In this document: positions 1-6,969 of the stretch, piece after piece
How the letters are laid out: every line of letters starts with the position of its first letter
How positions within the stretch are numbered: the first letter of the stretch is position 1
Assembly (NCBI GenBank): GCA_015067545.1
Contig: SVMG01000007.1
Span: 37,892 to 101,891 of the forward strand
Reading direction: 5' to 3'
DNA length: 64,000 bases
Source of the DNA: Oscillospiraceae bacterium
GTDB taxonomy: Bacteria; Bacillota; Clostridia; Oscillospirales; Oscillospiraceae
Program-made: the position numbers and the translations under genes
Notes under the pieces: model-generated
Databases searched by the model: none
Seen by the model: the letters and a program-made list of their open reading frames with translations, nothing else
Told to the model about the DNA's origin: nothing

Positions 1-110
1 TAAATGCAACAGTCCGGTGGACTGTTGCTTGCCGGGTTAGGGCCCCGGCGACACCTTAATTTTTCTGTAAAGCAGAAAAATGCAACTCGAGTCCTATATC
101 GTCCACCAAA
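1..110 (+). repeat. Direct repeat copy 1 with tRNA-3'-end-like core
   Basis: This 110-base unit recurs at 171-280 with only a few substitutions, and its right part recurs at 1523-1598. It contains a perfect 10-bp hairpin (6-15 with 19-28), a GC-rich hairpin (31-36 with 44-49), a third U-rich hairpin, and then the core TCGAGTCCTATATCG followed by TCCACCA. The end reads like a T-loop, T-stem 3' strand, acceptor strand and CCA of a tRNA, but the matching 5' half of a tRNA is absent. I infer an attachment site of an integrative element that targets a tRNA 3' end. Confidence 0.7.
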
Positions 111-114
111 AAGG

Positions 115-148
115 AAACCACACCGTTTGGTGTGGTTTTTCTTTTTTT
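115..148 (+). terminator. Rho-independent terminator
   Basis: A perfect stem AAACCACACC / GGTGTGGTTT with a four-base loop is followed by a run of T. It sits 5 bases after the CCA-like end of repeat copy 1, as expected behind a tRNA gene. Confidence 0.8.
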
Positions 149-170
149 CGGCATAGGACTCGAACCGATC

Positions 171-280
171 TAAACGCAACAGTCCGGTGGACTGTTGCTT
201 GCCGGGTTAGGGCCCCGGCGACACCTTAATTTTTCTGCAAAGCAGAAAAATGCAAATCGAGTCCTATATCGTCCACCAAA
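171..280 (+). repeat. Direct repeat copy 2 with tRNA-3'-end-like core
   Basis: Second copy of the 110-base unit, offset exactly 170 bases from copy 1. Its stretch 196-271 is identical over 76 bases to 1523-1598, so the two copies flank the 1.25 kb that holds the zinc-finger protein gene and the broken recombinase. The inverted form of the core (ATAGGACTCGA) also occurs at 154-164, just before this copy. Confidence 0.75.
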
Positions 281-285
281 ATAAA

Positions 286-312
286 AGTCATCCCAATCGG
301 GATGGCTTTTTT
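286..312 (+). terminator. Rho-independent terminator
   Basis: Hairpin CATCCC-AATC-GGGATG with flanking pairs, followed by six T. As with copy 1, a terminator stands directly behind the CCA-like end of repeat copy 2. Confidence 0.75.
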
Positions 313-348
313 CTCTTGGTATGGCATTTAGTTGCAGGGATATTTTTC

Positions 349-377
349 TTTACAAAGGATCGCTGTTACTGTATAAT
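349..377 (+). promoter_or_regulatory. Promoter of the zinc-finger membrane protein gene
   Basis: TTTACA (349-354), a 17-base spacer and TATAAT (372-377), lying 45 bases before the start codon at 422. Confidence 0.7.
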
Positions 378-421
378 ATTGGTAGCAATCCAATTATGAT
401 TCAGAAAGAAGGGATTTTACT

Positions 422-832
422 ATGATAATTATTGTAGCAATTATTTGTATTTTAATTTCACTTGCGATTTGTAATCATTTTGCAAACGTAGCGGCAGAGA
501 AGGGCTATGACAAAGTAAAGTATTTCTGGATGGGCTTTTTCTTTGGCGTGTTTGTCTACGCTTGGATTGCAGCATTGCCTGATTTGGAATTGCAGCATAA
601 GGTATCGCAATTAGAGCGTAAAATTGAAAATATGGAGCGTATTGCGCTCACGTCAAAATTCGGAAATGGCCCCGCTGTTTCTTACTCGGCAAATTACGCG
701 AACGATGAAGACACATACAGTACAAGCAAGGCTGTTACAACGGATGATGGTTATTGGATCTGTGGTAAATGCCGAACAAAGAACAGCATGAATTATGGTC
801 AGTGCAAAAAATGTGGCACTTTTAGAGGATAA
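422..832 (+). CDS. Small membrane protein with C-terminal RanBP2-type zinc finger
   Basis: I do not recognise a named family for the whole 136-residue protein. Residues 1-18 form a hydrophobic N-terminal segment and residues about 35-52 a second one (rich in Phe, Trp, Gly). Residues about 55-75 look like a short coiled coil and residues 80-108 are polar linker. The C-terminal 25 residues fit W-x-C-x2-C-x3-N-x6-C-x2-C exactly, which is the RanBP2-type zinc finger pattern. The gene has its own promoter, an AGAAAGAAGGGA ribosome binding site and a terminator (838-864), and it lies between the direct repeats next to a broken recombinase, so it is probably cargo of an integrative element. What the finger binds (RNA, protein or other) cannot be told from the sequence. 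Confidence 0.75.
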   Translation: MIIIVAIICILISLAICNHFANVAAEKGYDKVKYFWMGFFFGVFVYAWIAALPDLELQHKVSQLERKIENMERIALTSKFGNGPAVSYSANYANDEDTYSTSKAVTTDDGYWICGKCRTKNSMNYGQCKKCGTFRG

Positions 833-837
833 GTAAT

Positions 838-864
838 CGCCCTCCCCGTCATGGGGAGGGTTTT
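838..864 (+). terminator. Rho-independent terminator
   Basis: Stem CCCTCCCC / GGGGAGGG with a four-base loop followed by TTTT, a few bases after the stop codon at 832. Confidence 0.85.
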
Positions 865-867
865 ACT

Positions 868-1489
868 ATGGAAACGCGGCTGAAGATTCCACAGATCATC
901 GAAAAACTCCGGGAGAGTTTCACAAACACATTGTTAACTTCGCCCTGGATTACCCGTACCGCCGGATTGCCGTTGCTGTACTGGTGCTATTGTTCACCGG
1001 CATTCGCCGGGGCGAACTACTTGGGATCAAGTGGGACGATCTGAGCAATAACGCCCTCACCATCCGTCGTGGCGTGTACCAAGAACACGGGACAGCCTGC
1101 GTGGAGGACTACATAGCCAAGACTCCCAAAAGCCTGCGCACCGTCCCCCTAGTGCCGGAGATCGCTCACCAAATAACCACCTTACCCCGTGTCGGTCAAT
1201 TTGTATTCGGTACGTCTAGCGGTAAAGTGTGGCATCCCCGGAATTTCTCTAGGGACTACGGCAAGTTCTTCCGTGATCTGCAAGATGTATACCCCAACGT
1301 GCGCCGTCTGTCCGTCCATTGTTGCCGTCATTCCTTTGCGACCTTGACCCTCACTTCCGGCGCTGATCTGCGAGTGGTTCAGCAGTTGCTTGGACATACG
1401 GACATAAAGACCACCGCCTGTATACACACCCGGATATGAATATTATGCAAAAAGCAGTTTCCGGGATGCGTGATGATCTCTTTCCGTAA
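868..1489 (+). pseudogene. Degraded tyrosine recombinase (integrase), two frameshifts
   Basis: The readable part (about 900-1430) is the catalytic domain of a phage-type tyrosine integrase: TGIRRGELLG with the first catalytic Arg, H-x-x-R (HCCRH) and LLGHTDIKTT. The start ATG GAA ACG at 868 is in another frame; the protein switches frame near 918-922, consistent with loss of one base. A second shift near 1416-1421 moves the catalytic Tyr out of frame: TAT at 1421-1423 opens a tail YTHPDMNIM that ends at the TAA 1487-1489. The N-terminal arm-binding and core-binding domains are missing. The gene ends 33 bases before repeat copy 3, the usual place of an integrase beside its attachment site. Inactive as it stands. 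Confidence 0.85.
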
Positions 1490-1522
1490 CGTGTGGACTC
1501 CTCCCGTTTTTCGTGATGACTC

Positions 1523-1598
1523 TGCTTGCCGGGTTAGGGCCCCGGCGACACCTTAATTTTTCTGCAAAGCAGAAAAATGCAAATCGAGTCCTATATCG
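1523..1598 (+). repeat. Direct repeat copy 3, right boundary of the element relic
   Basis: 76 bases identical to 196-271. The match stops after the core TCGAGTCCTATATCG; the next bases are the end of the ABC permease gene rather than TCCACCA. A loss of homology exactly after the core is what an attachment-site crossover boundary would give. Confidence 0.75.
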
Positions 1599-1601
1599 CT
1601 C

Positions 1602-2333
1602 TTAATGCCTCTTCATCTGCCGCAAAAAGAGAATAATCGCGCCTGCTGTTGTTACAACCGCATAACCCAAAACAACACAGATATGCGTCCATACATCCGT
1701 GCAATCCCCGCCGATGATTACCCGTTCCAGTTTGACCATATGCACAAACGGCAATACGTTTGCGATTTTTCTAAATGCGCCGCCTATGAGTTCCAGGTCA
1801 AACCACACACCGGATAGCCACGCAGATAAATTTGTCAGTAATGCGCCGCAAATGCCGCCCACCGCTTTTACATTGAATACGCTGCCGCATAATAGTCCCA
1901 GGGAAATGTAAAAAACCGAAATTGGAATCATCATCAAAATCGCAAACAAAATGTTCACAGAAATCGGCAAGCCAAGCAACATGGCAATCAGGTAGCAGAT
2001 ACAGCTTTGACCTACGGAAATCGGTATCACCGGAAGTATGTATCCCAAAATGAAATCCGTTGCCTTCATGGGTGTGGTGTATAATCTTTGAAGTAACGCG
2101 CTTTCCCGATCTTTGGCCACCAGAGTCGCAGAGAAAAGCGTCATGAATGAAAGCCCAAATACCGCAACTCCCGGCGCGAGACTCTCTATTTCAAACAGAC
2201 TGACGGGTATGTTGGCTTGCATGGCACTCAGAAGAAGCAATATCACAATTGGAAATCCCAGGCCAAATACCAGATTGGTAGGATCGCGCAGAATTTCCCT
2301 GGCACATCTTTTTGAAAAAGTGAGTGTTCTCAT
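1602..2333 (-). CDS. ABC-2 type exporter permease
   Basis: A 243-residue membrane protein with about six hydrophobic segments, organised like the DrrB/ABC-2 permease family: an N-terminal segment (residues about 20-40), an amphipathic stretch SALLQRLYTTPM before the second membrane pair, and a C-terminal segment ending MKRH. It would form the channel of a drug or lipid exporter with the ATPase encoded upstream. Its ATG overlaps the stop of the ATPase gene (TAATG at 2331-2335), so the two are translationally coupled. The gene ends four bases from the boundary of the integrative-element relic, so that element inserted just behind it. The substrate is unknown. Confidence 0.88.
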   Translation of the reverse strand: MRTLTFSKRCAREILRDPTNLVFGLGFPIVILLLLSAMQANIPVSLFEIESLAPGVAVFGLSFMTLFSATLVAKDRESALLQRLYTTPMKATDFILGYILPVIPISVGQSCICYLIAMLLGLPISVNILFAILMMIPISVFYISLGLLCGSVFNVKAVGGICGALLTNLSAWLSGVWFDLELIGGAFRKIANVLPFVHMVKLERVIIGGDCTDVWTHICVVLGYAVVTTAGAIILFLRQMKRH

Positions 2334-3058
2334 TATTGTGCCTCCCTTATGATCCGTACAAAGGCATCTTCAAATTTTTCCGCAGATGTCATCTGCATAA
2401 GCTCCCTGGCTGTTCCAATCACCAACAGCTTTCCGTCCTTCATAATGCCAATGCGGTCGGACAGGGCTTCGGCTTCTTCCATGTAGTGGGTAGTCAGAAT
2501 AATGGTCACTTTTCCTTTTAGGTCCATAATGACATCCCACAGCTCGCTCCGGGCAATCACATCCAGGCCCAAAGTCGGCTCGTCAAGAAACAAAACCGAC
2601 GGCTCGCTGATAAGCGCCATTGCGATACTGACTCTGCGTTGCCAGCCGCCCGACAGCTTCCCCGCCTTTTTCATGAGTATGCTGTGTAAACGAAGTTGCT
2701 CTGCGATGTTTTCTATCCTTTTTCGGGTTTCTTCCTTTAAAAATCCAAAAATACCGCATATCAGTTCCAGATTTTCTTTGACCGATAAATTCGGTGCAAC
2801 CGCCGTTTCCTGGGGTGATACGCCGATCATGCCCTTAACGCGCAACTCATCACCCACAATGCTGTTGCCGCCGACAAACGCATCACCGCTTGTTGGCTTT
2901 GTAAGGCAGGAAAGCATTTTAATGGTTGTGGTCTTCCCCGCCCCGTTAACGCCAAGCAAGGAAAACAATTCTCCCTGATCAATTTGAAGATCCAGCTGAT
3001 CCACAGCAACAACATCTTTATATTTCTTTGCGAGTGCGACTGTTTTGATTGCCTCCAT
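2333..3058 (-). CDS. ABC exporter ATP-binding protein (DrrA/CcmA-like)
   Basis: A 241-residue ABC ATPase that would power the permease at 1602-2333. Visible motifs are Walker A GVNGAGKT (residues 36-43), the signature LSGGW in place of LSGGQ (about 134-138), Walker B VLFLDEPTLGLD and the H-loop in TTHYMEEAE. The order and the motif TLGLD fit the drug-export DrrA class. The Gln-to-Trp change in the signature loop is mild but worth noting. The gene starts a two-gene operon; its promoter must lie in the 195-base gap shared with the divergent gene at 3254. Confidence 0.92.
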   Translation of the reverse strand: MEAIKTVALAKKYKDVVAVDQLDLQIDQGELFSLLGVNGAGKTTTIKMLSCLTKPTSGDAFVGGNSIVGDELRVKGMIGVSPQETAVAPNLSVKENLELICGIFGFLKEETRKRIENIAEQLRLHSILMKKAGKLSGGWQRRVSIAMALISEPSVLFLDEPTLGLDVIARSELWDVIMDLKGKVTIILTTHYMEEAEALSDRIGIMKDGKLLVIGTARELMQMTSAEKFEDAFVRIIREAQ

Positions 3059-3188
3059 AATGACCCTCCCAATGTTTGATTTGCAAGGTGATTATATCAT
3101 CTCATTTGGAAAAAATATCAATATTGGTCTCATCGGTCATTTCGGCTTGCTATTCGGTCATAAAAATAGCCCATTCTGGCGGCACCCC

Positions 3189-3217
3189 TTGCCAATTCTG
3201 CCGAAATCCGATATAAT
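3189..3217 (+). promoter_or_regulatory. Promoter of the HdeD-like gene
   Basis: TTGCCA (3189-3194), 17-base spacer, TATAAT (3212-3217). TATAAT ends 36 bases before the chosen start at 3254, which argues against an upstream start at 3218. Confidence 0.8.
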
Positions 3218-3253
3218 ATGGTTGTAATCACATTGCGATTGGAGGTCGCGACT

Positions 3254-3838
3254 ATGAAATTTCTGAAAAATCACTTTGCCGGTATTGGCATGTTTCTGCT
3301 GGAGATCCTTGTTGGCGTTTTGCTGCTGATCAATCCCGTGGGCTTCACTTCCGGCATCATTATGGGCGCCGGTTTGGTATTGCTCCTGGTTGGCATTGTG
3401 TGCATCATCAAATACTTCCGTGCAGAACCCCAGGAGGCTGCAAAAAGTCAAAATCTAATGAAGGGTCTGATTGCACTTCTGGCAGGCAGCTTCTGTGCTC
3501 TGCGCTCTGAATGGTTTGTGGTCACCTTCCCTGTCATTACACTGATCTATGGCGTGGTCATCCTCATTACCGGTCTTGGCAAAATTCAATGGACGGTTGA
3601 CATCCTTCGTCAAAAGAAGCCCAGATGGTTTCTTTGCGCCTTGAGTGCATTGGTTTCCACGGCATGTGGCCTGGTGATCATTGCTGCCCCCTTCACCACC
3701 ACCGCTGTGCTGTGGATGTTTACCGGTATTGGTCTGATCGTAGACGCCTGCTTCGATATTGTGGCACTGATCTTCACCAACCGCAAGGCCATCCCGGACG
3801 AACCCACAACCGAAGCTGACGACGAAACTGCCGAATAA
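3254..3838 (+). CDS. HdeD/DUF308-type membrane protein
   Basis: A 194-residue protein with six hydrophobic segments arranged as three pairs of short helices, the pattern of the HdeD (DUF308) family: residues 8-25, 31-50, 67-85, 90-108, 122-140 and 147-168. The C-terminus is acidic and soluble (rich in Glu, Asp, Thr). In Escherichia coli HdeD is an acid-resistance membrane protein; in Clostridia the role is unknown. The start ATG at 3254 was chosen because GGAGG lies at 3241-3245, 8 bases before it. The neighbour at 3871 follows after 32 bases and may be cotranscribed. Confidence 0.8.
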   Translation: MKFLKNHFAGIGMFLLEILVGVLLLINPVGFTSGIIMGAGLVLLLVGIVCIIKYFRAEPQEAAKSQNLMKGLIALLAGSFCALRSEWFVVTFPVITLIYGVVILITGLGKIQWTVDILRQKKPRWFLCALSALVSTACGLVIIAAPFTTTAVLWMFTGIGLIVDACFDIVALIFTNRKAIPDEPTTEADDETAE

Positions 3839-3870
3839 ATCAGCACATACTCTTTAGATTTGGAATATAT

Positions 3871-4653
3871 ATGATGGATTCACTTCTTTTTACTGCTCTC
3901 ATCTGCTTTCTTGCCGGCATGGGTGCCGGCCTCGGCACCGGCTTTGCGGGCATGAGTGCCGCCGCTGTCATCACGCCGATCCTTGTCACCTTTTTGAAAA
4001 TCGAGCCCTATGAAGCCGTAGGTATCGCGTTGGCGTCCGATGTACTTGCCAGTGGCATCAGTGCCTATGAGTACGGCAAGCACAAAAATCTGGACATCAA
4101 AAACGGTCTGGTGATGATGGCCTGTGTGCTGCTGTTTACCCTGATTGGCAGTTGGATATCCAGCATGGTCTCCGGAGGAACCATGGGAACGCTCTCCGTA
4201 TTTATGACACTGATCCTGGGCATCAAATTCATCGTTAAGCCGGTCATGACCACCAAGGAAGCTATGGCGGCAGTCAGCGCAAAAAAACGCACGCTGCAAT
4301 CCATTTTCTGCGGCGTGTTCATTGGCTTTATCTGTGGCTTTGTTGGAGCCGGCGGCGGCATGATGATGCTCCTCATTTTAACAGGTGTCCTTGGTTATGA
4401 GCTCAAAACAGCCGTTGGTACCAGTGTGTTTATTATGGCCTTTACCGCCCTGACCGGTGCTGTCAGTCACTTTGCCATTGACGGTGCTCCAAACTGGACT
4501 GTTTTGATCCTTTGCGTGGTATTTACACTGCTGTGGGCCAGAATCGCGGCACGCTTTGCCAACAAAGCTACACCCAAGGTGCTCAACCGGGCTGTCGGTG
4601 TGATTCTTGTGATTCTCGGCATTGCCGTTCTCGGCTTTGAATTGTTCACCTAA
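3871..4653 (+). CDS. TauE/SafE family membrane transporter
   Basis: A 260-residue protein with about eight membrane segments and two internally similar halves, each carrying a Gly-rich stretch: GMGAGLGTGFAGM near residue 15 and FVGAGGGMMM near 156. This is the sulfite exporter TauE/SafE family, which moves sulfonates, sulfite or related organic anions across the inner membrane. The substrate here cannot be told. It follows the HdeD-like gene on the same strand and ends at a bidirectional hairpin shared with the convergent EF-G-like gene. Confidence 0.88.
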   Translation: MMDSLLFTALICFLAGMGAGLGTGFAGMSAAAVITPILVTFLKIEPYEAVGIALASDVLASGISAYEYGKHKNLDIKNGLVMMACVLLFTLIGSWISSMVSGGTMGTLSVFMTLILGIKFIVKPVMTTKEAMAAVSAKKRTLQSIFCGVFIGFICGFVGAGGGMMMLLILTGVLGYELKTAVGTSVFIMAFTALTGAVSHFAIDGAPNWTVLILCVVFTLLWARIAARFANKATPKVLNRAVGVILVILGIAVLGFELFT

Positions 4654-4665
4654 CAAGTATACACG

Positions 4666-4697
4666 AACCCCCGGCTGCCGCAGTAGCCGGGGGTTCT
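4666..4697. terminator. Bidirectional terminator
   Basis: Stem AACCCCCGGCT / AGCCGGGGGTT with a loop of about eight bases, between the convergent TauE/SafE and EF-G-like genes. Confidence 0.7.
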
Positions 4698-4705
4698 TAT
4701 ATTTC

Positions 4706-6772
4706 TTAGTCTTCGTCGTTCTTGGCATCCTCAATGATCTTTGCCTGTGCAGCCTTGGGAACTTCCTCATAGCGCACGAAGGACAGAGTGAAGGAGCCTC
4801 TTGCCTGGGTCATAGCCCGCAGATCGATGGCATAAGTGCCCATTTCAGCCATGGGAACTTCGGCCTCAACCACAGTATTGCCGTCAGCATCGGGAGTCAT
4901 GCCCATGGGACGGCCGCGGCGCTTGCTCAGATCGCCCATCACATCGCCAACGTAAGCTTCGGGTACGGTAACGGCCAATGCACCCACAGGCTCCAGCAGA
5001 GTGGGCATTGCATTGGGCATTGCTTCCTTGTAAGACAAGATCGCAGCCAGCTTGAACGCCATTTCGTTGGAGTCAACGGGATGGTAAGAGCCATCGTACA
5101 GAGTTGCCTTCAGATTGACCATGGGATAGCCGGCCAGGGGGCCCTTCATAACAGCTTCCTGCAGACCCTTTTCAACAGCGGGGTTGAAGTTCTTGGGCAC
5201 AGCACCGCCGACAACGGCCACATCAAAGATCAGGTCGTCCTGCTCTTCCTGGGGCTCGAAGCGGACCCAAACATCACCGAACTGGCCGGAACCACCGGTC
5301 TGCTTCTTGTGACGGCCATGGGCCTCTACGGTCTTCTTGATCTTTTCCCGGTATGCAACCTTGGCGGGCAGCAGAACTGCATCCACACCAAAGCGGCTCT
5401 TCAGCTTTGCAACCAGCACATCCAGCTGCTGGTCACCTGCACCGGACAGCACCAGCTGATGGGTCTCGGCATTGTTGACCAAAGTGAAGGAGGGATCTTC
5501 TTCGTTCAGACGGTTCAGACCGGCGCCGACCTTTTCTTCCTGACCCTTGGTCTTGGGAGCAATAGCCATGGAATAGCAGGGCGCAGCATAGGGAATACCC
5601 TTCAGAGAAACGACCTTACGGGGATCGCACAGGGTATCGCCGGTCTTGACCTTGTCCATCTTGCCGATGGCACCGATGTCACCGCAGGAGAGCATCTTGA
5701 CCTCGGTATTCTTCTTGCCGCACATGGTGTACAGGCGGCCCAGCTTTTCGGTCTCGCCGGTACGGGCATTGACCAGGGTGGTATCGGAGGTGATCTCACC
5801 GGACAGCACCTTGATGAAAGAGTACTTGCCGTACTGGTCAGAAACAGTCTTCCACACAAATGCAGCAGGCACGCCGCCGGGGGAAACCACGAATTCTTCG
5901 GTAGTACCGTCGGCCAGGGTAGCCTTGTGGTAGTTACCCTCGACGGGGTTGGGCAGCAGATCGATGATGTGATCCATGAGCATCAGGCTACCAAGGCAGT
6001 TCACACCGGAGCCGCACAGCACCGGGAACAGGCTCAGTTCAGAAACGCCCTGGTGCAGGCCCTTGATCATTTCAGCATAAGTGAAATCGTCGCCCTCAAA
6101 GAAGCGATCCATCAAAGCCTCATCAGTCTCAGCAACGGACTCCTTCAGCGCGTCGTTGAACTCTTCAATAACGGACACCTTGTCATCGGGAACCTGGATC
6201 TCGACCCGCTTCAGGTTCTGCATCTCGTATGCGCGCTTGTTCAGCACGTCAATGATGCCGGTAACCTTCTTGGAGGAATCCCAAATGGGCACGACCACGG
6301 GAGCGATCTTGTTGCCGTACTTGGCACGCAGAGCTTCAAAGGTGGCATTGTAATCGGAGTGATCCTCGTCAGTCTTGGAAATGTAGACGAAGCGGGGCAT
6401 ATTCCGCTCTTCACAGTATTTCCATGCTTTCTCGAAGCCGACGGTGATGCCGTCCTTGGCGGAACAGACCAAAATGGCTGCATCGGCAGCACGCAGGGCC
6501 TCTACAACGGCGCCGGAGAAATCAAAGCCGCCGGGGGTATCCAACAGGTTGATCTTGGTATTCTTATATTCCAGGGGAACGACCGCAGTGGAAATGGAAA
6601 TATTGCGGCGGATCTCCTCAGGATCAAAGTCACAAACGGTGTTGCCGTCGGCATTTTTGCCCATGCGGTCAATAGCACCGGTCATGTAAAGCAGGCTCTC
6701 TGCCAGAGCAGTCTTGCCGCTGCCACTGTGGCCCAGCAAGCAAATGTTGCGAATCGCGTTGGCTGTGTACAT
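4706..6772 (-). CDS. EF-G-like translational GTPase (EF-G2 type)
   Basis: A 688-residue protein with the five-domain layout of elongation factor G. GTP-binding motifs: G1 GHSGSGKT (residues 14-21), switch I RRNIS (55-59), G3 DTPGG (78-82), G4 SKTD (132-135, in place of NKxD) and G5 CSA in its expected region. The C-terminal half has EF-G domains IV and V. In canonical EF-G the G3 motif is DTPGH and the His activates water for GTP hydrolysis; here that position is Gly. Such substitutions and the degenerate G4 are known in the EF-G2 subgroup, so this is a paralogue and not the main translocase. It has its own promoter and a single-gene transcript. The precise role at the ribosome is unknown. 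Confidence 0.85.
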   Translation of the reverse strand: MYTANAIRNICLLGHSGSGKTALAESLLYMTGAIDRMGKNADGNTVCDFDPEEIRRNISISTAVVPLEYKNTKINLLDTPGGFDFSGAVVEALRAADAAILVCSAKDGITVGFEKAWKYCEERNMPRFVYISKTDEDHSDYNATFEALRAKYGNKIAPVVVPIWDSSKKVTGIIDVLNKRAYEMQNLKRVEIQVPDDKVSVIEEFNDALKESVAETDEALMDRFFEGDDFTYAEMIKGLHQGVSELSLFPVLCGSGVNCLGSLMLMDHIIDLLPNPVEGNYHKATLADGTTEEFVVSPGGVPAAFVWKTVSDQYGKYSFIKVLSGEITSDTTLVNARTGETEKLGRLYTMCGKKNTEVKMLSCGDIGAIGKMDKVKTGDTLCDPRKVVSLKGIPYAAPCYSMAIAPKTKGQEEKVGAGLNRLNEEDPSFTLVNNAETHQLVLSGAGDQQLDVLVAKLKSRFGVDAVLLPAKVAYREKIKKTVEAHGRHKKQTGGSGQFGDVWVRFEPQEEQDDLIFDVAVVGGAVPKNFNPAVEKGLQEAVMKGPLAGYPMVNLKATLYDGSYHPVDSNEMAFKLAAILSYKEAMPNAMPTLLEPVGALAVTVPEAYVGDVMGDLSKRRGRPMGMTPDADGNTVVEAEVPMAEMGTYAIDLRAMTQARGSFTLSFVRYEEVPKAAQAKIIEDAKNDED

Positions 6773-6816
6773 AAATCAAATCTCCTTTCGGTAGGTGCGA
6801 AGCACCACATGAGGAC

Positions 6817-6845
6817 ATTATACACGAAACAGAGCCGTATTTCAA
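6817..6845 (-). promoter_or_regulatory. Promoter of the EF-G-like gene
   Basis: On the minus strand TTGAAA (6840-6845), 17-base spacer, TATAAT (6817-6822). The leader carries a small GGTGC-GAA-GCACC hairpin before the ribosome binding site. Confidence 0.75.
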
Positions 6846-6935
6846 TGCCTTTTTTCGTCAGAGTGCAAAATTAGTCAAAATGCCCATAGACATTTGTTTT
6901 TCGCAGTAAAACACGCTAAAATTTCGGTGTAAAGA

Positions 6936-6964
6936 ACACCCCGGAGTTGCAAGCTCCGGGGTGT
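6936..6964 (-). terminator. Terminator of the pseudo-P-type ATPase / rlmB operon
   Basis: Stem ACACCCCGGAG / CTCCGGGGTGT followed on the minus strand by TTCTTT, directly after the stop codon at 6970. Confidence 0.8.
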
Positions 6965-6969
6965 CGCAC

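Noticed and set aside
1..280. Tandem 110-base units with 60-base spacing as a CRISPR array or as two tRNA genes
   Set aside because: Repeats are too long, only two are in tandem and the spacer is a terminator. The 5' half of a tRNA (acceptor GGACGAT, D arm, anticodon arm) is missing, so these are not complete tRNA genes.
1602..3058. ABC pair as cargo of the left integrative element
   Set aside because: It lies outside the repeat boundary at 1598 and its base composition resembles the rest of the chromosome.
3218..3253. Upstream start for the HdeD-like gene
   Set aside because: It overlaps the -10 box; GGAGG fits only the ATG at 3254.
4622..6874. 750-codon open frame on the plus strand antisense to the EF-G-like gene
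   Set aside because: It mirrors a conserved gene with clear GTPase motifs, is rich in His, Gln and Leu as antisense frames in this codon usage are, and has no ribosome binding site or promoter of its own.
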